A DNA stretch of 64,000 nt from Clostridium aceticum (GTDB taxonomy: Bacteria; Bacillota; Clostridia; Peptostreptococcales; Natronincolaceae), in NCBI RefSeq assembly GCF_001042715.1, contig NZ_CP009687.1, positions 4,137,319-4,201,318 on the forward strand. The letters are read 5' to 3'. Under the pieces are notes generated by a model. That model did not search any database, had not been told where the DNA came from, and worked only from the letters and a program-made list of their open reading frames with translations. Position 1 is the stretch's first letter; every line of letters begins with the position of its first letter. The translations under genes and the position numbers were made by a program. This document shows positions 1 to 8,248 of the stretch, piece after piece.

Positions 1-39
1 TTGATTACCTTGTACAAGTAAGCTAACAGCTCTTTTAAA

Positions 40-1140
40 TTACTTTAATTGCTCTAGAGTATAATAACCTGAATCAATTAATAATTCTTTATAGTTGTCC
101 TTATCTGCAAATACAGGTTCACACAAGAAGGAAGGAACTACTTTAATGTTATTATTATAGGTCGTGGTATCGTTTACAGGAACTTCCTTGCCATCCATAA
201 TCGCAGTAACCATCTCAACAACCTGTGATGCCAAGGTTCTAGTATCCTTGAAAATTGACATAGATTGTTCTCCAGCAATCAGCATTTTTACATTGGTGAC
301 ATCACAATCCTGTCCCGTCAAGACTGGGAATGGCTTATCCGCTGAACCATAGCCAGCAGCTTTTAATGAAGCCACTATACCTTGGGCTAAGCTATCATTA
401 GGTGACAGTACTACATCAACCTTCTTATCACTATAGTTTGCTGTTAAGAGATTATCCATTCTAGCTTGAGCACCTTCAGACCTCCAGCCTTGGATTGCTA
501 CCTGCTCCATCTTTACTTGACCAGAATTTATTACCAGTTGCCCCTTATCAATATATGGCTGTAGAACATCCATAGCACCGTTATTAAAGAAGAAGGCATT
601 ATTATCATCTGGAGAACCGCCAAACACCTCTAAATTGAAAGGACCTTTTCCACTGGCAAGATCAAGAGCCCCTACTATATATTCTCCTTGAATTTTACCT
701 ACAAGGTAATTATCGAAGGTTGCATAATAATCTACATCCGGCGAGTCTAGAATTAAACGGTCATAGGCAATAATTTTGATACCTTCTTTAGCAGCCTCTG
801 CCAGCACGCCCTTTAAAGCTGTGCCGTCTATAGAAGCAATTACAATTACCTTACACCCCTGAGTAATCATGTTTTCAAGTTGTGTAACCTGCTGTTCTAC
901 TTTGTTGTCAGCATATTCTAATATAACTTTATAACCTGCAGTTTCAAGCATTTTCTTCATGTTATCTCCGTCTTGATTCCATCGTTGTAATGATTTTGTA
1001 GGCATTGCTACACCAATAAGCTTATCACCCTCTGTCGTTCCCGAGTCGCCAGGATTACTGGTCTGTTGTGTACATCCATACATAAAAAACATAGAAACCA
1101 GTAGAACCAAAATCAATAACCACGAAGCAAACTTTTTCAT
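40..1140 (-). CDS. Sugar ABC transporter substrate-binding lipoprotein (ChvE/MglB-like)
   Basis: This is a solute-binding lipoprotein that should capture a monosaccharide outside the membrane and deliver it to an ABC importer. The N-terminus is a lipoprotein signal: Lys-Lys, a hydrophobic stretch, then Cys23 as the lipidation site. The remaining roughly 340 residues have the two-lobed periplasmic-binding-protein type 1 pattern, starting LIGVAMPTKSLQRWNQDG and containing VVLSPNDSLAQGI and LTGQDCDV, as in ChvE-like multiple-sugar binding proteins. The start is an ATG after a GGGGGG ribosome site. The gene ends 39 bases from the window edge, so the ATPase and permease genes would be expected downstream (to the left). 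The exact sugar cannot be read from the sequence; the aldose epimerase next door supports an aldose. Confidence 0.9.
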   Translation of the reverse strand: MKKFASWLLILVLLVSMFFMYGCTQQTSNPGDSGTTEGDKLIGVAMPTKSLQRWNQDGDNMKKMLETAGYKVILEYADNKVEQQVTQLENMITQGCKVIVIASIDGTALKGVLAEAAKEGIKIIAYDRLILDSPDVDYYATFDNYLVGKIQGEYIVGALDLASGKGPFNLEVFGGSPDDNNAFFFNNGAMDVLQPYIDKGQLVINSGQVKMEQVAIQGWRSEGAQARMDNLLTANYSDKKVDVVLSPNDSLAQGIVASLKAAGYGSADKPFPVLTGQDCDVTNVKMLIAGEQSMSIFKDTRTLASQVVEMVTAIMDGKEVPVNDTTTYNNNIKVVPSFLCEPVFADKDNYKELLIDSGYYTLEQLK

Positions 1141-1209
1141 TCAATGGACCCCCCTAAATTTACTTTTAAAATAAAGTGAGTCAAAACAAATGTCATTCTG
1201 TACAGTTTT

Positions 1210-1280
1210 AAGGAGCTCATTTTTAATAATTGACTCGTATTGCGCACTACTCATCTAATTATTTTTAAAATGAACTCCTT
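1210..1280 (-). promoter_or_regulatory. Large inverted repeat in the leader of the sugar-binding protein gene
   Basis: Arms at 1210-1231 and 1257-1280 are imperfect inverted complements (AAGGAG.TCATTTT and its complement) around a 25-base loop. It lies downstream of the predicted promoter and 70 bases upstream of the coding start, so it would form a long hairpin in the 5' leader. No run of U follows directly, so it is more likely a translation or stability element than a simple terminator. Confidence 0.45.
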
Positions 1281-1304
1281 TTTCTCATAAATGACTCTAT
1301 TATA

Positions 1305-1333
1305 ATTATAAAATAATTCTGAAACTTTATCAA
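1305..1333 (-). promoter_or_regulatory. Sigma-A promoter for the sugar-binding protein gene
   Basis: On the minus strand TTGATA (1328-1333) and TATAAT (1305-1310) are separated by exactly 17 bases, a near-consensus housekeeping promoter. Transcription would start near 1298, giving a leader of about 155 bases that contains the large inverted repeat. The rest of the 366-base gap (1141-1506) holds no gene that I can see. Confidence 0.6.
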
Positions 1334-1506
1334 CCCATCTTAAAAAGTATTTTTAAAATGGGTTTAAAAAGTTTTCAATTAAACATGTAAACTTTGAAAC
1401 CTCCTTACAAAAGAATCTACCATCAAAGCATACAAAGTCTATTATCAAATAACACGTTGTATTTATTTTTATTTTAATTATTTCCTGTCAAATGGATTCA
1501 AGAAGT

Positions 1507-2550
1507 TTACTTGTTATAAAAGCGAAATATGGTTTTTTGATAATAGGTTTCTTCAGGACTGAGTATAACCTCTTCTGCAAACATCTGATTGGGACCAATA
1601 GGTAATCCTTGGGTTTCAAAACAAGCTGCGTTTCTTTTGATTCCTTTAGCGGCATCTGCTAAAACTTTTTCATTAGCTTCGTTCATGGAGTAAAAAATAA
1701 CCGCTTTTTGGTTAGTTTCAATGTCCATAGCTCTTGTAGAAACAGGATCATAGAAGGATAGTGCCCCTTCATTATCTGAATTCAATATCCAAGGATGGTC
1801 ATATCCTGCCCCAAATAGCAACTGTTGACACCTTTCTTCGATATCTTTTCCAATGGGTTTTGCACTTCGAAAATCAAAAGGCGTGCCTTCCACTGAAATA
1901 ATCCTACCTGTAGGAATCAATTCTTCATCCAGTTCTAAGAATTTATCGGCATTAATGCGAAGTTCTTGGCCTAGAATATCTCTCTTTCCATTGCCGGAAA
2001 GATTAAAATAGGTGTGATTCGTCAGGTTTACTAAGGTTTTTTGATCCGTTTTGGCTTTGTATTCTATTGCCAATTCATTTTGGTTGTTTAATGTATAAAC
2101 AGCCTCCACCTCCAAATTACCAGGATAGTTTTCTTCTAAATGAGAACTATGATAGGTGAGCTTCAATCCGACACTTGTTTCATCGATCATTGTTTTCACT
2201 TCCCACATTTTTAGATGAAAGCCTTCTTTCCCCCCATGAAGGGTATTTTTATTGTTGTTAATGTAGAGCTTATAGCTTACACCCTCAATTTCTACAAATC
2301 CATTAGCAATTCTTCCAGCAGTTCTACCTATGATGGCTCCAAAATACACAGGATTAATATAGAAGTCTTCTATGTTTTCATAGGCCAAAACAACATTTTC
2401 ATACCTTCCTTGCTGATCTGGCGTTAAGATTTTAGTTATAATGCCTCCTAAATTCAGGACTTCAACTGTCATCCCGTGGTCATTAACCATTGTATAAGCC
2501 ATCACGTCTTGGTCCTTGTAAACTCCTATTTGTGTTTGAAAAATATCCAT
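1507..2550 (-). CDS. galM: Aldose 1-epimerase (mutarotase)
   Basis: A cytoplasmic enzyme that interconverts alpha and beta anomers of aldoses such as galactose or glucose. At 347 residues it has the usual GalM length. The family residues are visible: His105 in NTLHGG, His179 in LTNHTYFNLSG (general acid), Asp253 in GAGYDHPW and Glu312 in FETQGLPIGPNQ (general base). A strong ribosome site (AAAGGAG) precedes the ATG. Its neighbour downstream encodes a sugar-binding lipoprotein on the same strand, separated by 366 bases with its own promoter, so the two are functionally linked rather than one tight operon. The upstream region, including its likely -10, lies inside a 107-bp repeat that also occurs upstream of the response regulator at 13.2 kb. 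Confidence 0.93.
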   Translation of the reverse strand: MDIFQTQIGVYKDQDVMAYTMVNDHGMTVEVLNLGGIITKILTPDQQGRYENVVLAYENIEDFYINPVYFGAIIGRTAGRIANGFVEIEGVSYKLYINNNKNTLHGGKEGFHLKMWEVKTMIDETSVGLKLTYHSSHLEENYPGNLEVEAVYTLNNQNELAIEYKAKTDQKTLVNLTNHTYFNLSGNGKRDILGQELRINADKFLELDEELIPTGRIISVEGTPFDFRSAKPIGKDIEERCQQLLFGAGYDHPWILNSDNEGALSFYDPVSTRAMDIETNQKAVIFYSMNEANEKVLADAAKGIKRNAACFETQGLPIGPNQMFAEEVILSPEETYYQKTIFRFYNK

Positions 2551-2580
2551 ATATCCACTCCTTTATATGAACTTTCTTTT

Positions 2581-2688
2581 AATTTTTATTATACTATATT
2601 TTTCCTTTATGACATGGATATATCTTTACACAAAAAATCATTCTTACTTATGATATGGTTCAGCGTATCGTTGTAACTGGGGTTTTTT
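2581..2688. repeat. 107-bp repeat, copy 1 (ends in att-like site)
   Basis: This segment is about 90 percent identical (11 differences in 107 positions by eye) to 13247-13353. It includes 67 bases to the left of an rlmH-type att core plus the inverted arm to its right. Read on the minus strand it supplies a TATAAT-like -10 element just upstream of galM. The other copy occupies the same position upstream of a response regulator gene. Confidence 0.75.
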
Positions 2689-2689
2689 T
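2648..2689. repeat. att-like site 1 (SCC/rlmH type)
   Basis: The core TTATGATATGGTTC (2648-2661) matches the last codons of rlmH read on the plus strand (TTATGATACGGTTC at 14419-14432) with one change. It is followed by an inverted arm, GCGTATCGTTGTAACTGGGG plus a T run (2663-2689), corresponding to CCGTATC...CTGCGGTTTT at the other sites. Core plus opposing arm is the layout expected at the left end of an element integrated at an rlmH-type att site. Confidence 0.6.
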
Positions 2690-2766
2690 ATATTTACCCG
2701 TGGAATGTGCTTTTTATATAACAGTAATCTCTATCATGCATACTTATATTTTTGTGAATCTAGCAA

Positions 2767-3105
2767 TCAAAGACCCTCCCTACTTTCTTCTACCTTCTTA
2801 CTTTCTTTAAAATCCTTCCGTATAGAAATCTTCCATTCCAAAGATAAAAACCGATAGAATTGACCGGGGGCAACCTCCCCCCAATCACCACAGAAGGCAA
2901 TTGTATTTTCGGAGGTTTCCCAATAGTCTGGCATAGTAACTACACTTACTTTACAGTCGACATTTCTCAAAACACCCCATAAAAAAGCATAAGCACAGGT
3001 GATGTCTCCCCCATCCAAATTAAATCCAATAGCGACAACATCTTTTGAACTTCCTCCAAGAGTTTCCCCTTCTCCACCTGTCCATCTGCTTTTTTTGTAA
3101 TGCAT
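2767..3105 (-). CDS. Hypothetical protein, possibly a remnant
   Basis: A 112-residue open frame with no family I can recognise. The middle part (VVAIGFNLDGGDITCAYAF through GDWGEVAPGQFYRFLSLEW) looks like genuine folded protein with mixed hydrophobic strands. The C-terminal 20 residues are charged and low in complexity (KDFKESKKVEESREGL). No ribosome binding site precedes the ATG, so it may be the 3' piece of a longer gene that lost its beginning. It sits between an att-like site (2.65 kb) and the DUF2000 gene, in a region built from tandem accessory units. No function is proposed. Confidence 0.35.
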   Translation of the reverse strand: MHYKKSRWTGGEGETLGGSSKDVVAIGFNLDGGDITCAYAFLWGVLRNVDCKVSVVTMPDYWETSENTIAFCGDWGEVAPGQFYRFLSLEWKISIRKDFKESKKVEESREGL

Positions 3106-3212
3106 TTTTAATTAATTCCATACTTGAAAAGCCTCACTTTTGGATGTCCTCTTGAAAATTTTTGTTACTTCAACCGGAAATATAAGTGTTAGAATCGTCT
3201 GTTTTTCTCCTA

Positions 3213-3620
3213 TCACCTTAGCATTTTTAAGCTGCCTGTTATTTTGTTAATTTTTTTCTTTGGTCCATAAAGGCATAATCCCAGATAATTTATTTGTTGT
3301 TTTTCTGTGGAATGTAGCTTTATTTCATAATCATCATAGCTTAAGGATTTCTGTGCTACTTCGTTAAAGCCAATCACCTTAATCTCTGGGTCATCATTCT
3401 CTAATAATGCGTCATATTTTTCTCTAATCTCTTCTTTAGATAAGGTTAGTATTGGGATAGGTATATTCGTAATACCTTCATGAACTCTTCCATCCCTATC
3501 TACCACTTTATTACCAATTAAATCTCTTGTTTCGCTAGCTAGACTAATACCTAGAGCTGCAGTGGTGTTTGCAATTATACCGGCTGGTAAGCTTCCATCA
3601 ATGATCATAACGCATTTCAT
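3213..3620 (-). CDS. DUF2000 family protein
   Basis: A 135-residue protein beginning MKCVMIIDGSLPAGIIANT and containing GISLASETRDLIGNKVVDRDG and ITNIPIPIL. These match the DUF2000 family, small proteins with a peptidyl-tRNA-hydrolase-2-like fold and unknown biochemical role. The start has a good AAGGAGG site eight bases upstream. An AraC-family regulator lies immediately upstream on the same strand; from memory, DUF2000 genes often sit beside such regulators, so co-regulation is likely. The gap between them is 73 bases. Confidence 0.8.
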   Translation of the reverse strand: MKCVMIIDGSLPAGIIANTTAALGISLASETRDLIGNKVVDRDGRVHEGITNIPIPILTLSKEEIREKYDALLENDDPEIKVIGFNEVAQKSLSYDDYEIKLHSTEKQQINYLGLCLYGPKKKINKITGSLKMLR

Positions 3621-3693
3621 ATATAAATACCTCCTTTATAAAATGATTATAGAGGTATTTATTATTTTTTTATTGTATAAAATTGCCCTAAAG

Positions 3694-4476
3694 CTATAGG
3701 GATTTATAATATTGTAGAGGGGTCACACCATAGGCTTTTTTAAATTCCTTTGTAAAATGAGCTTGATCATAAAAACCCGATTTTAGAGCGATGTCTGCTA
3801 TATTATTGCTGCTCTTTAATAGATATTTCCCATAATTAATTTTAAGCTGTAGCTGATAGGCACTGGGGGTAGTATTGAACTTATTCTTAAAACCTCTAAT
3901 TAATGCAAATTTATTGATGCTGAAATGTTTCTCCATATCCTTCAGGTTCAAGTGCTGAAGATAATGACCCTCTATGTAAGTCTTAATTTCATTGATCTTC
4001 CCAACACTTTCAAGCTTTATCCCTACATCACATGTGCTAAATAACTGAATGAGGGTACTAATCAGTTCAACCTCCTTATGAAATCCACTAACATCACTTT
4101 TTAAAACATCAGCTAAGTATCTAATCTGATTAAATTCCTGCTCCCCTAGCTTTTTTATGCCAATAGAATGTTTTTCCTCTAAATCATCAAATATCCCCTT
4201 GCAAAATTCATTCTCTATATAAATCATTGTAAATTGCCACTCATTAATATCTAAAGGCTGGCACCTATGACTTACGTAGGGATACATAATTACTGCCTCA
4301 CCAGCACCAATATCATAATTTTTTCCACTGACATACAGTTTTGTTGCTCCTTTTTCTATATAACCTATTGATAACTCTTGATGAAGATGATCTTTGTATG
4401 CATGCATATCATTAGCACAGGTTTTAACCTCAATCATATTCCAGGCATCTGTCCGATAATAATGGATCCCCTTCAT
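3694..4476 (-). CDS. AraC family transcriptional regulator with N-terminal cupin sensor
   Basis: A 260-residue one-component regulator. Residues about 10-90 form a cupin-like ligand domain (HLHQELSIGYIEKGATKLYVSGKNY, then GEAVIMYPYVSHRCQP). Residues about 160-258 are a double helix-turn-helix AraC DNA-binding domain (HFSINKFALIRGFKNKFN, then IADIALKSGFYDQAHFTKEF and the terminal GVTPLQYY). I place the start at the ATG six bases after GGAGG rather than two codons earlier, where the ribosome site would touch the start codon. It is divergent from the acetoacetate-decarboxylase-like gene (148-base gap) and precedes the DUF2000 gene, so it probably controls one or both. Confidence 0.88.
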   Translation of the reverse strand: MKGIHYYRTDAWNMIEVKTCANDMHAYKDHLHQELSIGYIEKGATKLYVSGKNYDIGAGEAVIMYPYVSHRCQPLDINEWQFTMIYIENEFCKGIFDDLEEKHSIGIKKLGEQEFNQIRYLADVLKSDVSGFHKEVELISTLIQLFSTCDVGIKLESVGKINEIKTYIEGHYLQHLNLKDMEKHFSINKFALIRGFKNKFNTTPSAYQLQLKINYGKYLLKSSNNIADIALKSGFYDQAHFTKEFKKAYGVTPLQYYKSL

Positions 4477-4623
4477 GAGCATCCTCCTCCATAAAATGTA
4501 TAATTCATTATATCACTACTTTAGCTCTTTATATTGCTATCCACTGCAATTTTTTACAATACACCTACCCTATTTCTTTGTATACTATAAGCGTATTCTA
4601 TATCTATCCAAAGGAGGAGAAAA

Positions 4624-5433
4624 ATGATTAAAGGATATACCCTTCCAAGGACACCTAAAGGTAAATCTAGTCTTGTGCCAAGCCCACCTTGGCATTATGT
4701 AGGCAATGTATTAGCTGTAGAGTATACAGCAGACCATGAGAAAGTTGCGGCTTTTTTGCCAGAAGGACTCACACTAGCTTCCAATCAATGTGCTATTTAC
4801 TTTATCGAATGGCAATACACAAATGATTTAGAAGAGGTTTATCTAGATCCAGTCTGCAGCCAATATCGAGAGACAATTGTTTTATTATCAGCAAGCTATA
4901 ATGATACTCCTGTATCTTATTGCCCCTTCATTTGGGTTGATCAAGACAAAGCTCTTATGCGGGGGTTAATTCAAGGCTGGCCCAAACAAATGGGAGAAAC
5001 TTGGATGACTCGTTCTTATGATGTAGATTCTAAGGCTTCTCCCCTTCTAGGAAAAGGAGGAAGATTTGGTGCAGCTTTATCAGTTGGGGGTCGCCGGCTG
5101 GCAGAGACAAAAATAACACTCCTTGAAGAGAGCAATTCCCTTCCTTCTCCAGCATTTGCATCTGCTGTAAATGTAAGATATTTTCCAGAGCTTATCAAGG
5201 ATAAATACGATAAACCTTCAGTACATCAGCTTGTTCAACTTAAATCACGAGATGTAAGAATATCTTCTATCTGGAAGGGAGAAGCTTCTATGGAGATATT
5301 CCATCATCCTCATACTGAACTACCTGATTTAAAGCCTACATCCGTTATAGCAGGTTATCGATTCTCAGTGGCACTTACTGTTGATGATCTGATCCACCTT
5401 TATAACTTGAAGCAAGAAATATTTATAGAATAA
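4624..5433 (+). CDS. Acetoacetate decarboxylase superfamily protein
   Basis: A 269-residue member of the ADC superfamily. In acetone-forming clostridia the family decarboxylates acetoacetate through a Schiff base on the first lysine of a YPKK motif, whose pKa is lowered by the second. Here the region reads LIQGWPKQMGETW: the Schiff-base lysine is kept (Lys121) but the second lysine is Gln122. That pattern fits ADC-like proteins with other chemistry (I recall aldolase-dehydratase activity in a Streptomyces homologue) rather than a classical decarboxylase. Other family signs are FLPEGLTLASNQ, the late SVIAGYRFSVAL and the length. A strong AAAGGAGGAG site precedes the ATG. A terminator hairpin follows. 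It is divergent from the AraC regulator, its likely controller. Confidence 0.82.
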   Translation: MIKGYTLPRTPKGKSSLVPSPPWHYVGNVLAVEYTADHEKVAAFLPEGLTLASNQCAIYFIEWQYTNDLEEVYLDPVCSQYRETIVLLSASYNDTPVSYCPFIWVDQDKALMRGLIQGWPKQMGETWMTRSYDVDSKASPLLGKGGRFGAALSVGGRRLAETKITLLEESNSLPSPAFASAVNVRYFPELIKDKYDKPSVHQLVQLKSRDVRISSIWKGEASMEIFHHPHTELPDLKPTSVIAGYRFSVALTVDDLIHLYNLKQEIFIE

Positions 5434-5454
5434 ATTTATTCTATAAATGTCTAA

Positions 5455-5480
5455 ACCGAGGGACTTTATTATCCCTCGGT
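5455..5480 (+). terminator. Terminator after the ADC-like gene
   Basis: A perfect 9-bp stem (ACCGAGGGA and TCCCTCGGT) with an 8-base loop, 21 bases after the stop codon. The T-rich tail is interrupted, so termination may be moderate. Confidence 0.7.
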
Positions 5481-5511
5481 CTGATTTGAAATTTTAATAG
5501 GCTTTTGTTAC

Positions 5512-5550
5512 TTATAATAAGGTTCACCGTATCGTTGTGACTGCGGTTTT
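5512..5550. repeat. att-like site 2 (SCC/rlmH type)
   Basis: The core TTATAATAAGGTTC (5512-5525) is a degenerate match to the rlmH 3' end. It is followed by the best-preserved inverted arm in the window, CCGTATCGTTGTGACTGCGG plus TTTT (5527-5550). The arm is the near complement of AAAACCGCAGTCA + TTTATGATACGG at the end of rlmH. The surrounding gap (5434-5724) contains only this site, the preceding terminator and no gene. Confidence 0.6.
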
Positions 5551-5724
5551 ATAAGTCAAAGTGGTCAAAGGAAATATCATCTTTCTTAGCGACATAGTAC
5601 ATCTATCTCTACAGCTTCTCTTAGTATCATCTCAAACAGGAAGGAAAAAATGCTTCTATTGAAGTAATCCATCTATCTTGGGACAATGTACCTGTCCTCT
5701 CGTCCCTGTAAAATGTTCCTTCTT

Positions 5725-6429
5725 TTAATTATTTTTTACTAGATGGGTTTGTGTATCTAACCAATAGAATTCATCCAAAATTTTTCTTATTCTAGGAACT
5801 ACACCGTCTCCAAATTCAACTGGATAGCTGATAGTTACTAGAAAGTATTGACCTTCATGGTTCCCTAAAGCAGCCAAGGTTTCCCCGTCTCTACTGATAT
5901 ATTCTTCAATTGACCAGTTATGATTTTTTTCACCATTTGTTACTTTTTGCATATCTAGTTGTGAAGCTGTAAACATTCCTTTTTCACCAACTAAGACAGG
6001 CTTTTCTTTTAAAGTCTCTGAAAAAAAGAAGAACTTTATATAAACATCTTCTCTTTTTACACCACTGAAGTTTGAGAAAATATTGTAAGCATCACCTTCG
6101 CCAGAACTTACTGTCTCCACTATAAAATTTTCAGGAATATAGGTTATAAAACCATTAGCCCTGCCGTCTAGCAGGTATAATGTAATATCTTCTTCCATTC
6201 CCTCTATTAAAATCGTTCCTTCCTTTTCCTCTAGAAAATTCAACTCTGCAGTTGAATCTTGGTCTTCAACTTCATCTACATCCTTATCTTTATCCTCATC
6301 GTCCTTGCTAATATCTTGTTGCTCCTCTTGAGGTTGCTTATCATCACTGTTGGTGGTATCAGTGCTACAGCCCATCATGCCCCCCATTATTATTAGCAAA
6401 ACTAGCAATAGTCCGATTGTTTTTTTCAT
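5725..6429 (-). CDS. Secreted lipoprotein of unknown function
   Basis: A 234-residue lipoprotein. The signal ends MGGMMGC with Cys21 as the lipidation site. A very acidic linker follows (residues about 25-65, rich in Asp, Glu, Gln and Lys). The rest (about 70-230) looks like a compact beta-rich domain with no motif I can name (ENFIVETVSSGEGDAYNIFS, YFLVTISYPVEFGDGVVPRI). The ATG at 6429 is preferred because the GGAGG would directly abut the ATG two codons earlier. It lies inside the accessory region between att-like sites 2 and 3 and stands alone on its strand. Confidence 0.75.
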   Translation of the reverse strand: MKKTIGLLLVLLIIMGGMMGCSTDTTNSDDKQPQEEQQDISKDDEDKDKDVDEVEDQDSTAELNFLEEKEGTILIEGMEEDITLYLLDGRANGFITYIPENFIVETVSSGEGDAYNIFSNFSGVKREDVYIKFFFFSETLKEKPVLVGEKGMFTASQLDMQKVTNGEKNHNWSIEEYISRDGETLAALGNHEGQYFLVTISYPVEFGDGVVPRIRKILDEFYWLDTQTHLVKNN

Positions 6430-6484
6430 AGTCATCCTCCTTTAACAAATTTGATCTATTGGTATATTATGAAACAAAGTTCTT

Positions 6485-6682
6485 CTACCTATTTAGACGG
6501 TAAAATCTTAGAAAAGTTCCCCAATAAAATTCTTTAAATATTTTCCCAGTTCCACCACTTTTCACAGCCACCATTTCTGCAAGGTCTGGCCTCCCTTTAT
6601 CTTTATGTTGTGGAACAATGTACCTGGCCACTAAAATCTTACCTGTGATGCTTATAGATGATATCCTCCCTCTCCATTGTTG
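6485..6682 (-). pseudogene. Possible coding remnant
   Basis: A 65-codon open stretch on the minus strand with protein-like composition (KDKGRPDLAEMVAVKSGG, then GKIFKEFYWGTFLRFYRL and a stop) but no start codon. An ATG with a few codons overlaps it in another frame near 6688, as if a frameshift had broken a short gene. It fills part of the 530-base gap between the lipoprotein and the next gene. A short direct repeat (GGACAATGTACCTG at 5681 and GGAACAATGTACCTG at 6612) flanks the lipoprotein gene and falls within this stretch. The family is not recognised. Confidence 0.3.
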
Positions 6683-6960
6683 TCATTTAATGGCCTATAA
6701 TGAGCTAGACAAAAATTCTAAATCTTCATAAACAACATTTTTTGCATAATATATCACCTTAGACTATTTGATAGAATAGCACATAGATACAATATCCTTC
6801 TAGTAGGATCACTATGGGTTGCAAAGTCAGAAATTGCATTGATAAACCGCAGCCATTTTTAGATAGTACTTTAAAATTTGGAGCTAACCTTAGTCATATT
6901 CCTAGTATATAGCACTCTAAATTATAATATCGAATAATCTATAGTAGGAGGTGAGCTACT

Positions 6961-7188
6961 ATGCCTTGGCAAATGACTATGCAGTACTTGATAAACCAGC
7001 CCGTTGGCGTATCTCTAGCTGACGGTACAGGTGTTTCAGGTATATTATGTAGTATAACTCATAGTGAAATCTACTTGTTGGAGTATTTATATCATACTCA
7101 GTTTGCATTGAAACGCTATCCCCTATACCAAATCCGAGATGTACTTCCATTTCCCCCATGCAGTACTCCAATATCACCACTTTATTAG
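6961..7188 (+). CDS. Small hypothetical protein (75 aa)
   Basis: A short gene supported by an excellent ribosome site (TAGGAGGTGAG, seven bases before the ATG) and followed by a terminator hairpin. The protein MPWQMTMQYLINQPVGVSL... is hydrophobic, with several short beta-like segments and a single C-terminal Pro-Pro-Cys. I do not recognise the family. The arrangement of short strands around DGTGVSGILCSI could suggest a small beta-barrel (Sm-like), but this is only an impression. It is isolated within the accessory region. Confidence 0.55.
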   Translation: MPWQMTMQYLINQPVGVSLADGTGVSGILCSITHSEIYLLEYLYHTQFALKRYPLYQIRDVLPFPPCSTPISPLY

Positions 7189-7211
7189 CTTCATTAAGTA
7201 TGTAATTCTCT

Positions 7212-7239
7212 AGAAGGAGTGTCTTAGAACACTTCTTTT
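7212..7239 (+). terminator. Terminator after the 75-aa gene
   Basis: AGAAG..GTGT pairs with ACAC.TTCT around a short loop and runs into TTTT. It lies 23 bases after the stop codon. The remaining 240 bases before the next gene show nothing else. Confidence 0.5.
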
Positions 7240-7483
7240 AGCTATTTTTAGTAATCTTTAGTATCTGCTCTTACTTCCTCATAAAATGAGACTTAATTTA
7301 GGGGAAGTTTTTCCTCCCACTGAATTGTAACCCAAGTTACTTCATGTATTGCTTTCCAAAGGTGAAATCTCACACCTATTTTCTAGTAAATAGAATTTAT
7401 CATATTTTTAAAATTTGCATTGAAAAATATTTTATAATCAAATATCATTTGAGTTGAGAAAAGGATTGGAGGATGATTATGAT

Positions 7484-8233
7484 TTGGAACAATTATACAA
7501 TATGATTTTTAAAAGAAAGTCCTTTAGAAGGTTTGATGATTCTTTAACTCTTTCAGAAGAAGAGCTGAAAGCTATACGCAAAAAAATAAAAAGCTTAATT
7601 CCTCTTGTAAATAATATAGAAGTAAGATGCAAAGCTGTTCCAAGAGAAAAAACAACATCTAAACGGGGAGAATACTGTTTACTTATTTATAGTGAAGAAA
7701 AAGATCATTACTTGTTAAACATTGGTTATATGTTTGAACAATTGGATCTATATTTAGCATCAAAGAATATAGGCGTGTGTTGGTATGGAATGGGAAAAGT
7801 AAAAGAGCCTCAATACAACAACTTAAAATATGTAATAATGATGGCTCTAGGAAAGGCGAAAGAAATAGAATTCAGAAAAGACTACAGAAAAAGCAAGCGA
7901 AAAGAAACAAGTCTTATATGGAAAGGTGATTTAAGTCTTGAAATAGGCGATTTTGTTAAATATGCTCCAAGTGCTTGCAACACTCAACCTTGGAGAGTTC
8001 TTTGTGAGAATAACACCTTAAAAATATATCGAACAACTCAAATAAAATCAATTATGCCAAAAGAAAAAGTGCCTTTTTATAATTCAATAGATATGGGAAT
8101 TTTCCTATTTATCTTAGAGTTGGCTTTATCCCACAATAACTTTTCATTTCAAAGAATTCTGAGTCTTGAAAATGTGGATTCTAATTTAATCCCTATTGCA
8201 ACATATCTTTTGGAAAAAAGAAGGATAAGTTGA
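7484..8233 (+). CDS. Nitroreductase family protein (TM1586-like)
   Basis: A 249-residue flavoprotein-like protein of the putative nitroreductase family typified by Thermotoga TM1586. The start MEQLYNMIFKRKSFRRFDDS carries the family FKRKSxRxF signature. The middle has MFEQLDLYLASKNIGVCWYG and the second half has FVKYAPSACNTQPWRV, the SPSxxNxQPW-type FMN-binding element. I choose the TTG at 7484 because GGAGG lies 11 bases upstream. An open frame extends ten codons further to a TTG at 7454, which has no ribosome site. The substrate is unknown. It converges with the ABC permease gene; the gap is 15 bases. Confidence 0.8.
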   Translation: MEQLYNMIFKRKSFRRFDDSLTLSEEELKAIRKKIKSLIPLVNNIEVRCKAVPREKTTSKRGEYCLLIYSEEKDHYLLNIGYMFEQLDLYLASKNIGVCWYGMGKVKEPQYNNLKYVIMMALGKAKEIEFRKDYRKSKRKETSLIWKGDLSLEIGDFVKYAPSACNTQPWRVLCENNTLKIYRTTQIKSIMPKEKVPFYNSIDMGIFLFILELALSHNNFSFQRILSLENVDSNLIPIATYLLEKRRIS

Positions 8234-8248
8234 TTTTTAGGAAATAGA

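Noticed and set aside
6822..6850. Possible fifth att-like site (ATAAACCGCAGCCATTTTTAG)
   Set aside because: It resembles the left arm at rlmH, but the core TTATGATACGGTTC is missing. It may be a decayed site but is too weak to call.
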